Source: an uncultured Blautia sp.
GTDB lineage: Bacteria; Bacillota; Clostridia; Lachnospirales; Lachnospiraceae
Length of the DNA: 29,166 nt
Direction: 5' to 3'
NCBI GenBank assembly: GCA_900547685.1
Contig: URHS01000032.1
Span: 1 to 29,166 of the forward strand
Below the pieces are notes generated by a model that was given only the letters and a program-made list of their open reading frames with translations, had not been told where the DNA came from and searched no databases. The translations under genes and the position numbers were made by a program. Below, piece by piece: positions 8,255-16,325 of this stretch; the first letter of the stretch is position 1, and every line of letters begins with the position of its first letter.

Positions 8255-8995
8255 ATGTATCGTTTTTTTGTAGAGCCGTCTCAGATACAAGATAATCATA
8301 TTTGTATTAATGGAAGCGATGTAAATCATATCAAAAATGTTCTGCGTATGAAACTGAAAGAAGAAATTTTAATCAGTAGCGGAGGAGATAAAGAATATAC
8401 CTGCTATATAGAAGAAATTGGTGAAGAAGAAATTCTGGCGCATATTATGTATGTACAGGAAGCAGGTTATGAACTTTCATCGAAGATTTATTTGTTTCAG
8501 GGACTTCCCAAAAGTGATAAAATGGAGCTGATTATTCAAAAAGCAGTAGAACTTGGCGTACATCAGGTTATACCTGTAGCATCGAAAAGAGCGGTAGTAA
8601 AGCTGGATAAGAAAAAAGAAGAAAAGAAGCTTGCAAGATGGCAGGCAATTTCCGAAAGTGCAGCAAAACAGTCGAAACGTATGTATGTACCGGAAGTTGC
8701 CAATGTTATGAATTTTAAACAGGCAGTGGATTATGCAAAGGAACTTGATGTAGTTCTTTTTCCTTATGAATTGGCAGACGGAATGAAAAAAACAAAAGAG
8801 ATTATCAGCAGAATAAATCCGGGACAGTCTATAGGGATTTTTATTGGCCCGGAAGGTGGATTTGAGGAAAGCGAAGTAGAACTTGCGAAAGAAAAAGCGG
8901 ATGCACAGGTGATTACTCTGGGAAAAAGAATTTTGAGAACAGAAACAGCGGGACTTACAGTTTTGTCTATTTTAATGTATACACTGGAGGAGTAG
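8255..8995 (+). CDS. rsmE: 16S rRNA (uracil-1498-N3)-methyltransferase
   Basis: Methylates U1498 of 16S rRNA in the assembled small subunit. 246 residues. It has an N-terminal PUA-like RNA-binding domain (about 1-70) and a C-terminal SPOUT (knotted) domain with LFQGLPKSDKMELIIQKAVELG, FIGPEGGFEESEVE and LGKRILRTETAGL, all hallmarks of the family. Start ATG at 8255 follows AGGAGA, which overlaps the prmA stop. Two bases separate its stop from the next start, so prmA-rsmE and the desulfurase gene are one transcription unit. Confidence 0.96.
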   Translation: MYRFFVEPSQIQDNHICINGSDVNHIKNVLRMKLKEEILISSGGDKEYTCYIEEIGEEEILAHIMYVQEAGYELSSKIYLFQGLPKSDKMELIIQKAVELGVHQVIPVASKRAVVKLDKKKEEKKLARWQAISESAAKQSKRMYVPEVANVMNFKQAVDYAKELDVVLFPYELADGMKKTKEIISRINPGQSIGIFIGPEGGFEESEVELAKEKADAQVITLGKRILRTETAGLTVLSILMYTLEE

Positions 8996-8997
8996 AA

Positions 8998-10152
8998 ATG
9001 GAAGCATATCTGGATAATTCAGCAACAACCAGATGCTACGAAGAAGTAAAAGATATCATGGTAAAAACCATGCTAGAGGATTATGGTAATCCCTCTGCCA
9101 TGCATTTAAAAGGTGTAGAGGCAGAAAATTATGTAAAAGAAGCAGCGAAAGAAATTGCCAAAACACTGAAAGTGCAGGAAAAAGAGATTTTTTTTACTTC
9201 AGGAGGAACAGAATCGGATAATTGGGCTGTTATCGGTACAGCTTTGGCAAAAAACAGACAGGGTAAACATATTATTACAACACCTTTTGAACACGCTGCT
9301 GTGTCGGCACCGATAGAGTGGCTGCAAAAACAAGGATATGAAATAACAGAAATTCCTGTGGATGAAAAGGGAAATATTTTTTTGGAAAAACTTTCTGAAG
9401 CAATCAGAGAAGACACCATTTTAGTTTCTGCTATGATGGTAAACAATGAAATGGGAGCTGTTTTGCCTGTTGAAGAAATGGGACGACTGATTCATGAAAA
9501 GAATCCTCAGACAACTTTTCATGTAGATGCTATTCAGGCTTATGGTAAATATTGTATTTATCCTAAAAAATGGAAGATTGATTTGTTGTCTGTCAGCAGT
9601 CATAAAATACATGGACCAAAGGGTATAGGATTTTTATATGTAAATGAGAAAACAAAAATTCAACCCTTGATCTTGGGTGGAGGACAACAAAAAGGAATGC
9701 GTTCCGGTACAGATAATGTGCCCGGAATTGCAGGACTGGGGGTTGCTGCAAAGAAGATCTACAGTCGTATAGAAGAAAATGTTTCAACCATGATGGAACT
9801 AAAAAAATATTTTGCACAGGAACTTTCAAAAATAGAAAATGTAGAAATTAATGGTCCTGAAGTGGAAAATGGAGCGCCTCATATTTTAAATGTGAGTTTT
9901 CTGGGAGTAAGGAGTGAGGTGCTTCTTCATACGTTGGAAGATATGCATATTTATGTTTCAGCAGGAAGCGCATGTTCCAGTCATAAAAGAGCAGGAAGTG
10001 CAAGTTTAGCTGCCTTGCGTTTGACACCGGAAAGAAAAGAGTCTGCAATTCGTTTTAGTTTTTGTGAATTTACTACAAAAGAGGAAATTGACTACACACT
10101 GGAGGCATTGAAAAAGGTACTTCCAATGCTCCGCAGATATGCGAGAAAATAG
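8998..10152 (+). CDS. Cysteine desulfurase, NifS/IscS family (likely ThiI partner)
   Basis: PLP enzyme that takes sulfur from cysteine and passes it as a persulfide. 384 residues. The start EAYLDNSATTR is typical, the PLP lysine is K203 in SSHKIHGPKG, and the sulfur-carrying cysteine is C326 in SAGSACSSHKRAGS. It is followed 15 bp later by thiI. ThiI here has no rhodanese domain, as in B. subtilis, where the dedicated desulfurase NifZ feeds ThiI directly. By the same gene pairing this enzyme most likely supplies sulfur for 4-thiouridine in tRNA. A wider role in Fe-S assembly is not excluded, but no iscU or sufU is next to it. Confidence 0.93.
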   Translation: MEAYLDNSATTRCYEEVKDIMVKTMLEDYGNPSAMHLKGVEAENYVKEAAKEIAKTLKVQEKEIFFTSGGTESDNWAVIGTALAKNRQGKHIITTPFEHAAVSAPIEWLQKQGYEITEIPVDEKGNIFLEKLSEAIREDTILVSAMMVNNEMGAVLPVEEMGRLIHEKNPQTTFHVDAIQAYGKYCIYPKKWKIDLLSVSSHKIHGPKGIGFLYVNEKTKIQPLILGGGQQKGMRSGTDNVPGIAGLGVAAKKIYSRIEENVSTMMELKKYFAQELSKIENVEINGPEVENGAPHILNVSFLGVRSEVLLHTLEDMHIYVSAGSACSSHKRAGSASLAALRLTPERKESAIRFSFCEFTTKEEIDYTLEALKKVLPMLRRYARK

Positions 10153-10167
10153 AAAGGAAATTACAGA

Positions 10168-11346
10168 ATGTATAAAGCATTTTTGATTAAATATGCGGAA
10201 ATCGCAATTAAAGGAAAAAATCGCTACATTTTTGAAGATGCACTGGTAGCTCAGATTAAGTACCAGTTAAAAAATGTAGAAGGTAAGTTTAGAATTGTAA
10301 AAGAAATGGGACGTATTTTCATCTATACAGATGGAGAATTCGACTATGATGAAACGATTGAAGCTTTAAAGAGAGTTTTTGGTATTTTTAGTATTTGTCC
10401 TGCAGTTGTATTAGAAGATGAGGGATTTGAAAAATTATCTCAGGAAGTGACAGCCTATGTGCAGAAACTGTATGGAGAAAAAGCATTAACCTTTAAAGTA
10501 AATACAAGAAGAAATAAGAAAACATATCCTATGCAGTCTATGGAAATCAGCAGTGCTTTAGGGGGAGCAATCCTAGATGCCTGCCCGAATATGAAGGTAG
10601 ATGTGCATAATCCTGATGTCTTTGTTAATGTGGAGATAAGAAATAAAATTTATTTGTATTCTGAAAATATTCCGGGACCGGGAGGTATGCCTCTTGGAAC
10701 AAATGGAAGCGCTATGCTTCTTCTTTCAGGCGGTATTGACAGTCCTGTTGCAGGATATATGATTGCAAAAAGAGGAGTTACGCTGGATGCTGTATACTTT
10801 CATGCTCCGCCTTATACAAGTGAGAGAGCAAAACAGAAAGTTGTTGATTTGGCAAAATTGGTAGCAAAATACAGTGGTCCAATTCGCCTTCATGTAGTAA
10901 ACTTTACAGATATTCAGTTATATATTTATGATAAATGTCCGCATGAAGAACTTACTATTATTATGCGCCGCTACATGATGAAAATTGCAGAGGAATTTGC
11001 TAAAAAAGACGGCTGTTTGGGATTGATTACAGGTGAAAGTATCGGACAGGTGGCAAGCCAGACTATTCACAGCCTTGCAGCTACAAATGATGTTTGTACC
11101 ATGCCGGTATTCAGACCTGTAATTGGTTTTGACAAACAGGAGATAGTAGATGTAGCACTAAAAATAAATACTTATGAAACATCTATTCTTCCTTATGAAG
11201 ATTGCTGTACGATTTTTGTGGCAAAACATCCTGTTACAAAACCCAATTTGCAGATTATTAAACGTTCAGAAGAAAAGCTTCAGGAAAAAATTGATGAGAT
11301 GATGAAGGAAGCAGTGGAAACAGCAGAAACAATTATTTGTGAGTAG
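10168..11346 (+). CDS. thiI: tRNA 4-thiouridine synthase ThiI
   Basis: Adenylates U8 of tRNA and transfers sulfur to give s4U, a near-UV sensor; in some bacteria it also serves thiamine synthesis. 392 residues: N-terminal ferredoxin-like and THUMP domains (about 1-165), then the PP-loop ATP pyrophosphatase domain with SGGIDS at residues 187-192 and ITGESIGQVASQT. The protein ends about residue 392 without the C-terminal rhodanese domain of the Escherichia coli form, so the persulfide must come straight from a desulfurase, matching the gene just upstream. Start ATG at 10168 follows AGAAAGGAAA. It converges with a minus-strand gene across a hairpin at 11371. Confidence 0.96.
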   Translation: MYKAFLIKYAEIAIKGKNRYIFEDALVAQIKYQLKNVEGKFRIVKEMGRIFIYTDGEFDYDETIEALKRVFGIFSICPAVVLEDEGFEKLSQEVTAYVQKLYGEKALTFKVNTRRNKKTYPMQSMEISSALGGAILDACPNMKVDVHNPDVFVNVEIRNKIYLYSENIPGPGGMPLGTNGSAMLLLSGGIDSPVAGYMIAKRGVTLDAVYFHAPPYTSERAKQKVVDLAKLVAKYSGPIRLHVVNFTDIQLYIYDKCPHEELTIIMRRYMMKIAEEFAKKDGCLGLITGESIGQVASQTIHSLAATNDVCTMPVFRPVIGFDKQEIVDVALKINTYETSILPYEDCCTIFVAKHPVTKPNLQIIKRSEEKLQEKIDEMMKEAVETAETIICE

Positions 11347-11370
11347 ATAAAAAGAAAAGAGTGAAAAAAA

Positions 11371-11399
11371 TACAGGCTATAGAAATTCTATAGCCTGTA
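11371..11399 (-). terminator. Rho-independent terminator of the HPr-like gene
   Basis: Perfect 12-bp stem TACAGGCTATAG / CTATAGCCTGTA with a 5-base loop. Read on the minus strand it is followed by seven T (the A-run at 11364-11370), so it ends the minus-strand gene at 11422. On the plus strand only AAAAACTTT follows, so it is a poorer stop for thiI, though the hairpin may serve both. Confidence 0.85.
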
Positions 11400-11421
11400 A
11401 AAACTTTAAAGATTGTTTTAA

Positions 11422-11655
11422 TTAAACTAAGTATGGTTTTAAGATTTCTAAGATTTCATCTAAAGCTGCGTCTGCTGCATGAATATTTAAGTCGATAGCT
11501 TTGGATAAATCTAAAGAAAAGATACCCATAATGGATTTTGCATCAATTACGTATCTTCCGGATACTAAATCAAAATCATAATCAAATTTTGTGATTTCAT
11601 TTACAAAAGATTTAACTTTGTCGATAGAATTAAGTGAAATTTTAACTGTTTTCAT
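11422..11655 (-). CDS. HPr-like domain protein lacking the catalytic histidine
   Basis: 77 residues with the HPr fold pattern: MKTVKISLNS, then KSIMGIFSLDLSKAIDLNI, matching the KSIMG region around regulatory Ser46 of HPr (Ser41 here). The active-site stretch GIHARPA with His15, which receives phosphate from enzyme I, is absent; that area reads NSIDKVKSF, and the only histidine in the protein is near residue 59. It therefore cannot act as a normal PTS phosphocarrier. By analogy with Crh of B. subtilis, which also lacks His15, a signalling role through the serine is possible but unproved. Ribosome site GGGAGGA precedes the ATG. It is a single-gene unit with its own promoter and terminator, running against its neighbours. 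Confidence 0.82.
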   Translation of the reverse strand: MKTVKISLNSIDKVKSFVNEITKFDYDFDLVSGRYVIDAKSIMGIFSLDLSKAIDLNIHAADAALDEILEILKPYLV

Positions 11656-11708
11656 TGGATAAAAATCCTCCCTTACATCAGATTTATTATTTGCTTATTA
11701 CAAGGATA

Positions 11709-11737
11709 ATGTTACCTTTTATGGTAGAAAAAGTCAA
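11709..11737 (-). promoter_or_regulatory. Promoter of the HPr-like gene
   Basis: Read on the minus strand: TTGACT (11737-11732), 17-bp spacer, TAACAT (11714-11709), about 55 bp before the start codon at 11655. It lies in the divergent gap shared with mtaB, for which no convincing promoter was seen. Confidence 0.6.
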
Positions 11738-11821
11738 TATAAAAAAGGGGAAATAAAATACAAATTATTTGAAAACAATTCGTCAAAACGCTTAAGTTTC
11801 AGAAGGAATGAGGATAAAATA

Positions 11822-13126
11822 ATGAAAAAAAAAGTAGCATTGCATAATTTAGGGTGTAAAGTAAATGCTTATGAGCTGGAAGCCATGCAGGAGATGTTGG
11901 AAAAAGCCGGATATGAGATTGTCCCTTTTGCACCGGGTGCAGATGTATATATTATCAATACTTGCACAGTTACTAATATTGCAGATCGTAAATCCAGACA
12001 AATGCTGCATAAGGCAAGAAAAATGAATCCACAGGCAATCGTTATTGCTGCCGGCTGTTATGTACAAGCACAGAAGAATATGGAAAACATTGATGATGCC
12101 ATTGATATCGTATTAGGAAATAATAGAAAACAAGATTTGCTGTTTGTATTGGAAAATTATAAAAAAGGCAGTGGTCAGGAAAAGGACATGATTAGTCTGG
12201 AAAAACCAGTAGAATATGAAGAGCTTCAGTTATCCAGCACAGGAGAGCATACAAGAGCATATTTAAAAGTTCAGGACGGATGCAATCAGTTTTGCAGTTA
12301 TTGTATTATTCCTTATGTGAGAGGAAGAGTAAGAAGCAGAAAAAAAGAGGAAGTATTAGAAGAAGTTCTCCGCCTGACAAAAAACGGATATCAGGAATTT
12401 GTACTTACAGGAATTCATTTAAGCTCTTATGGGGTTGACTGTGAAGACAGCCTTTTGGAGCTAATTAAAGCAGTTCATGAAATTGAAGGAGTGAAAAGAA
12501 TTCGTTTGGGTTCTTTAGAACCTCGCATTATCACAGAGGAGTTTGCACAGGCTTTAGGAGATATGCCGAAAATATGTCCGCATTTTCATCTTTCCTTGCA
12601 AAGCGGTTGTGATTCTACGTTAAAGAGAATGAACAGAAAGTACAGTGCGGAGGAATATTTAGAAGGCTGTAGAATTTTAAGAAAGTATTTCAAAAATCCG
12701 GCGCTGACAACAGACGTGATTGTAGGATTTCCACAGGAAACAGAAGAAGAATTTGCACAGTCTAAGAAAATGATAGAAAGTGTGGAATTCTATGAAACAC
12801 ATATTTTTAAATACTCCAGAAGACAGGGAACAAGAGCAGCAGAGATGGAAGGGCAGATTGATGAAGCTGTAAAAACAGAGAGAAGCCATAAGCTTATTCA
12901 GATGGGAAAAGAGAAAAAACAAAAGTATATGGAAAGCTTTTTAGGACAGCAGGTGGAAATCCTTTTTGAAGAAACAGCACAGATACAAGGCGAAGAATAT
13001 TGGACTGGCTATACAAAAGAGTATTTAAAGGTAGCTGCGATAAGTAAAGAAAATTTAGAAAATCGTATTGTTTTTGGAAAAGTGGAAAGATTTATTGAAG
13101 AAGGTATTTTTATTTGCTCAATATAA
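11822..13126 (+). CDS. mtaB: tRNA (N6-threonylcarbamoyladenosine(37)-C2)-methylthiotransferase MtaB
   Basis: Radical-SAM enzyme converting t6A37 to ms2t6A37 in ANN-decoding tRNAs. 434 residues. The N-terminal domain binds the auxiliary cluster through C12 (NLGCKVNAYE, the MtaB-type variant), C48 (NTCTVTN) and C79 (AGCYVQ). The radical-SAM motif is in DGCNQFCSYCIIPYVRGR (CxxxCxxC). A TRAM RNA-binding domain closes the protein (about 370-434). NLGCKVNAYE separates it from MiaB. In B. subtilis the orthologue yqeV directly follows yqeU (rsmE); here the desulfurase, thiI and the HPr-like gene lie between. Ribosome site GAGG precedes the ATG. No clear promoter was found in 11738-11821. Confidence 0.95.
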   Translation: MKKKVALHNLGCKVNAYELEAMQEMLEKAGYEIVPFAPGADVYIINTCTVTNIADRKSRQMLHKARKMNPQAIVIAAGCYVQAQKNMENIDDAIDIVLGNNRKQDLLFVLENYKKGSGQEKDMISLEKPVEYEELQLSSTGEHTRAYLKVQDGCNQFCSYCIIPYVRGRVRSRKKEEVLEEVLRLTKNGYQEFVLTGIHLSSYGVDCEDSLLELIKAVHEIEGVKRIRLGSLEPRIITEEFAQALGDMPKICPHFHLSLQSGCDSTLKRMNRKYSAEEYLEGCRILRKYFKNPALTTDVIVGFPQETEEEFAQSKKMIESVEFYETHIFKYSRRQGTRAAEMEGQIDEAVKTERSHKLIQMGKEKKQKYMESFLGQQVEILFEETAQIQGEEYWTGYTKEYLKVAAISKENLENRIVFGKVERFIEEGIFICSI

Positions 13127-13129
13127 TAG

Positions 13130-13158
13130 TTGAATTTCTAAACAAGATATATTAAAAT
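13130..13158 (+). promoter_or_regulatory. Sigma-A promoter of ireB-ruvX-DUF1292
   Basis: TTGAAT (13130-13135), 17-bp spacer, TAAAAT (13153-13158), directly after the mtaB stop at 13126 and 47 bp before the ireB start. Confidence 0.65.
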
Positions 13159-13204
13159 AAGAGTATAGTTGCAGTACTAGAATGATAGGTAAGGGCGTGA
13201 ATTT

Positions 13205-13474
13205 ATGGCAAATTTAGAGAATACACAATATTTTAATGTAAAAACAGACCCAGCAGTTCGTGTAAAAGAAGTATTAGATTTGGTATATAATGCCATGGCT
13301 GAAAAAGGATATAATCCGGTAAATCAGATTGTGGGATATATTATGTCAGGTGATCCCACATATATTACCAGTTATAAAGGGGCCAGAAGCACAATTATGA
13401 AAGTTGAGAGAGATGAGCTGGTAGAAGAATTATTGAAAGAATACATTAAAAATAAATCATGGAAGCGTGACTAA
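13205..13474 (+). CDS. ireB: IreB family regulatory phosphoprotein (UPF0297)
   Basis: Small cytosolic protein of 89 residues, full length for the family. In Enterococcus IreB is a phosphorylation target of the PASTA-domain Ser/Thr kinase IreK and works against cephalosporin resistance. Family marks visible are TQYFNV near the start, YNAMAEKGYNPVNQIVGYIMSGDPTYITSY in parts, and the C-terminal RDELVEELLKEYI. A threonine at position 7 of the flexible N-terminus is a candidate phosphosite, by analogy only. The gene is followed by ruvX after 3 bp and by DUF1292, the conserved yrzL-yrrK-yrzB order of Bacillota. Ribosome site AAGGGCG. Confidence 0.93.
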   Translation: MANLENTQYFNVKTDPAVRVKEVLDLVYNAMAEKGYNPVNQIVGYIMSGDPTYITSYKGARSTIMKVERDELVEELLKEYIKNKSWKRD

Positions 13475-13477
13475 TTT

Positions 13478-13912
13478 ATGAGAATTATGGGATTGGATTA
13501 CGGTTCAAAGACGATAGGAGTAGCAATTAGTGATCCTCTTGGAATTACTGCACAGGGAGTAGAGATTATTCGCCGGGAAGAGGAGAATAAATTGAGGAAG
13601 TCTTTGCGTAGAGTAGAAGAACTGGCAAAAGAATATGAAGTTTCGGAAATTGTTTTAGGATTTCCGAAACACATGAACAATACAATCGGAGAACGGGCGG
13701 AAAAATCGCTGCAGCTAAAAGAAGCACTGGAAAGAAGACTGGGCTTGCCCGTTGTAATGTGGGACGAAAGGCTCACTACAGTAGAAGCCAATCGTACTTT
13801 GATGGAAACAGGAGTACGCAGAGAGAATAGAGGTAAATATGTAGATATGATAGCTGCTGTATTTATCTTACAAGGCTATTTAGATGCAAAAGCAAACCCG
13901 GGGACAGTTTGA
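13478..13912 (+). CDS. ruvX: Holliday junction resolvase-like protein RuvX/YqgF
   Basis: RNase H-fold nuclease of 144 residues, linked to 16S rRNA 5' maturation and proposed as a Holliday junction resolvase. The N-terminal strand MRIMGLDYGSKTIGVAISDP carries the first catalytic Asp (D6); VLGFPKHMNN, WDERLTT and the final KYVDMIAAVFILQGYLD provide the other conserved acidic and structural positions. It starts 3 bp after ireB and is translated from a weak ribosome site inside the ireB end, so coupling is likely. A possible RNA fold overlaps its 3' end (13895-13965). Confidence 0.95.
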   Translation: MRIMGLDYGSKTIGVAISDPLGITAQGVEIIRREEENKLRKSLRRVEELAKEYEVSEIVLGFPKHMNNTIGERAEKSLQLKEALERRLGLPVVMWDERLTTVEANRTLMETGVRRENRGKYVDMIAAVFILQGYLDAKANPGTV

Positions 13913-13965
13913 GGAAGCCTGAACCATATATGCGGTTTTGGCAAAAGCGAGCATGTGTCCGGGTT
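13895..13965 (+). other. Possible nested RNA stem-loop at the ruvX 3' end
   Basis: Outer arm AACCCGG-GG-ACA (13895-13906) pairs with TGTCCGGGTT (13956-13965) with a 2-base bulge; inner arm GCCTGAACC (13918-13926) pairs with GGTTTTGGC (13934-13942) with one mismatch. It spans the ruvX stop and stands 41 bp before the next start. No known riboswitch or leader class was recognised. Confidence 0.35.
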
Positions 13966-14006
13966 ATGTGTATGCCTGAAAAGTGAATAAGAAAGGACGA
14001 AAAAAT

Positions 14007-14273
14007 ATGGAAACAGTAATTTTTGATGGAGAAGACGGAACAGAATTAGAATTTGGGATTTTAGAACAGACCAGAGTAGGTGGAATTAACTATCTTTTAG
14101 TAATTGATCCGGAAGAAAATGATGAAGAAAACGGAAGTGCGGCGTACATTTTAAAAGATATCTCAGAAGATGGTGATGAAGAAGGCTGCTACGTATTCGT
14201 AGAAGACGATACAGAATACGATGCGGTTTATAAAGTCTTTGAGGCCATGTTAGATGACATTGATTTTGAATAG
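14007..14273 (+). CDS. DUF1292 family protein (YrzB-like)
   Basis: Acidic cytosolic protein of 88 residues and unknown biochemical role. The family lies behind ireB and ruvX throughout Bacillota, and that order is kept here. The pattern is METVIFDGEDGTELEFGILEQT, a short stretch of predicted beta strands with the Asp/Glu-rich segment PEENDEEN, then YVFVEDDTEYDAVYKVFEAMLDD. The ATG at 14007 is chosen over a GTG at 13983 because AAAGGAC (13992-13998) lies nine bases before it. RNase J follows after 26 bp. Confidence 0.88.
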   Translation: METVIFDGEDGTELEFGILEQTRVGGINYLLVIDPEENDEENGSAAYILKDISEDGDEEGCYVFVEDDTEYDAVYKVFEAMLDDIDFE

Positions 14274-14299
14274 GAGCGGAAATAATTGGAGGAAGAAAA

Positions 14300-15967
14300 T
14301 TGAAAAAAAATAATAATGGAAAATTGCGTATCATTCCATTGGGCGGACTGGAACAGATTGGAATGAACATTACTGCTTTCGAATATGAGGACAGCATTAT
14401 CGTAGTAGATTGTGGACTTTCTTTTCCGGAAGACGATATGCTGGGAATTGATTTGGTAATTCCGGATGTCACATATTTGAAAGAAAATATTGATAAAGTA
14501 AAAGGCTTTGTTATTACTCATGGACATGAGGATCATATAGGAGCACTTCCTTATGTTTTAAGAGAAATCAATGTACCTATTTATGCTACAAAGCTTACAG
14601 TAGGCCTTATTGATAATAAATTAAAAGAGCATAATCTTTTAAGAACAACGAAAAGAAAAGTGATTAAACACGGACAGTCTATCAATCTGGGTTGTTTTCG
14701 CATTGAATTTATAAAAACAAATCACAGTATTCAGGATGCATCAGCGCTTGCTATTTATTCACCGGCAGGTATCGTGATTCATACGGGTGACTTTAAAGTG
14801 GACTACACACCGGTATTCGGAGATGCAATTGATTTACAGAGATTTGCTGAAATCGGAAAAAAAGGTGTTCTTGCACTGATGTGTGACAGTACAAATGCAG
14901 AGAGAAAAGGATTTACCATGTCAGAGCGAACAGTGGGAAAAACTTTTGATAATATTTTCTCAGAGCATAAGAATACCAGAATTATTATTGCTACTTTTGC
15001 GTCAAATGTAGATCGTGTACAGCAGATTATTAATTCTGCATATAAGTATGGCAGGAAAGTAGCAGTAGAAGGAAGAAGTATGGTGAATGTTATCGGTACT
15101 GCGGCAGAATTAGGGTATTTGCAGATACCGGATAAAACATTGATTGATATTGATCAGATTAAAAATTATCCTGATGATAAAGTGGTTTTGATTACCACGG
15201 GAAGTCAGGGAGAGTCTATGGCAGCTTTATCCAGAATGGCGGCAAATATTCATAAAAAAGTTACTATTAAACCGAATGATACAATTATTTTCAGTTCTAA
15301 TCCGATTCCGGGAAATGAAAAAGCAGTTTCCAGAGTTATTAATGAATTGAGCAGAAAAGGTGCAGATGTTATTTTCCAGGATGCTCATGTATCAGGACAT
15401 GCCTGCCAGGAAGAAATCAAGTTGATTTACTCTTTGGTAAAACCGAAATATGCAATTCCGGTTCATGGTGAATATCGTCATTTAAAAGCGCAGGCACAGA
15501 TTGCCAGTGATTTGGGAATTCCGAAAGAAAATATTTTTATTCTTTCTTCGGGAGATGTGTTAGAACTCAATGAAGAAGAACCTGCAAAAGTAAAGGAAAA
15601 AGTTCGTACAGGAGCAATTCTGGTAGACGGACTTGGTGTAGGTGATGTGGGTAATATTGTATTAAGAGACAGACAGCATTTGGCAGAAGATGGTATTATG
15701 ATTGTAGTACTTACCTTGGAAAAGCACAGCAGCAGACTTCTGGCAGGACCGGATATTGTATCAAGAGGTTTTGTTTACGTGAGAGAATCTGAGGATTTGA
15801 TGGATGAAGCGAGAATTGTAGTAGAAGATGCAATTGATGTGTGTTTGGATAAACATATTACAGATTGGGGCAAAATTAAAAATATTATTAAAGATTCTCT
15901 GGGTGATTTTCTTTGGAAACGTACTAAGAGAAATCCAATGATTTTGCCGATTATTATGGAGGCATAA
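14300..15967 (+). CDS. rnj: Ribonuclease J
   Basis: Metallo-beta-lactamase/beta-CASP enzyme with 5'-to-3' exonuclease and endonuclease activity in mRNA decay and rRNA maturation. 555 residues, the usual size. Two zinc ions are held by HGHEDH at H74-H79. The beta-CASP domain shows IIATFASNVDRVQQII, GRSM and ITTGSQGE; PVHGEYRHLKAQ and VSGHACQEE are the downstream signature blocks, and a C-terminal domain follows. The start is TTG at 14300, six bases after GGAGGA (14288-14293); no ATG lies near. The next start comes one base after its stop. Whether this is RNase J1 or J2 cannot be said from one copy. Confidence 0.96.
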   Translation: MKKNNNGKLRIIPLGGLEQIGMNITAFEYEDSIIVVDCGLSFPEDDMLGIDLVIPDVTYLKENIDKVKGFVITHGHEDHIGALPYVLREINVPIYATKLTVGLIDNKLKEHNLLRTTKRKVIKHGQSINLGCFRIEFIKTNHSIQDASALAIYSPAGIVIHTGDFKVDYTPVFGDAIDLQRFAEIGKKGVLALMCDSTNAERKGFTMSERTVGKTFDNIFSEHKNTRIIIATFASNVDRVQQIINSAYKYGRKVAVEGRSMVNVIGTAAELGYLQIPDKTLIDIDQIKNYPDDKVVLITTGSQGESMAALSRMAANIHKKVTIKPNDTIIFSSNPIPGNEKAVSRVINELSRKGADVIFQDAHVSGHACQEEIKLIYSLVKPKYAIPVHGEYRHLKAQAQIASDLGIPKENIFILSSGDVLELNEEEPAKVKEKVRTGAILVDGLGVGDVGNIVLRDRQHLAEDGIMIVVLTLEKHSSRLLAGPDIVSRGFVYVRESEDLMDEARIVVEDAIDVCLDKHITDWGKIKNIIKDSLGDFLWKRTKRNPMILPIIMEA

Positions 15968-15968
15968 T

Positions 15969-16310
15969 ATGAGTTTTATTAATACCTGCACGGAGATGCT
16001 TATTTCTGCCATTAAAAATGGCAGTGCATACAGACAATATTGTGCAGCGTTAGAAGAAATTAAAAAAACTCCGGGATTAAAAGAACAGGTAGATGAACTT
16101 CGGCGTTTGAATTATCAAATTCAAAATGAAAGTAATAATATAAATTTAGATACGGCTTTGGAAAAGTTAGATGAAAAAATGGAAAAGTTATGTAGAATTG
16201 TAGAGGTCAATCAGTTTCTGGATGCAGAAATGGCGTTGTGCAGACAGCTTCAGGAAATTTCAGCAGCAGTTCATCAGGGAATTTATCTGGATATACCGGA
16301 TTTGTCATAA
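15969..16310 (+). CDS. YlbF family regulator
   Basis: 113-residue, mostly helical protein of the YlbF/YmcA family (PF06133). In B. subtilis YlbF, YmcA and YaaT form the Y-complex that steers RNase Y in mRNA processing and so affects competence, sporulation and biofilm. Family pattern: an N-terminal helix with AIKNGSAYRQYCAALEEIKKTP, then LKEQVDELRRLNYQIQ and a C-terminal amphipathic helix VNQFLDAEMALCRQLQEI. It begins one base after the RNase J stop, with GGAGG (15958-15962) inside the RNase J gene. Pairing with an RNase gene fits an RNA-decay role. Which of YlbF or YmcA it matches is open. Confidence 0.8.
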   Translation: MSFINTCTEMLISAIKNGSAYRQYCAALEEIKKTPGLKEQVDELRRLNYQIQNESNNINLDTALEKLDEKMEKLCRIVEVNQFLDAEMALCRQLQEISAAVHQGIYLDIPDLS

Positions 16311-16325
16311 GTCAAGGAGAACAAT

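Noticed and set aside
11738..11821. mtaB promoter
   Set aside because: TTGAAA near 11769 and TAAAAT near 11754 exist, but no pair has acceptable spacing.
13983..14006. GTG start giving DUF1292 eight more residues
   Set aside because: The ATG at 14007 has a proper ribosome site nine bases upstream; the added residues do not fit the family start.
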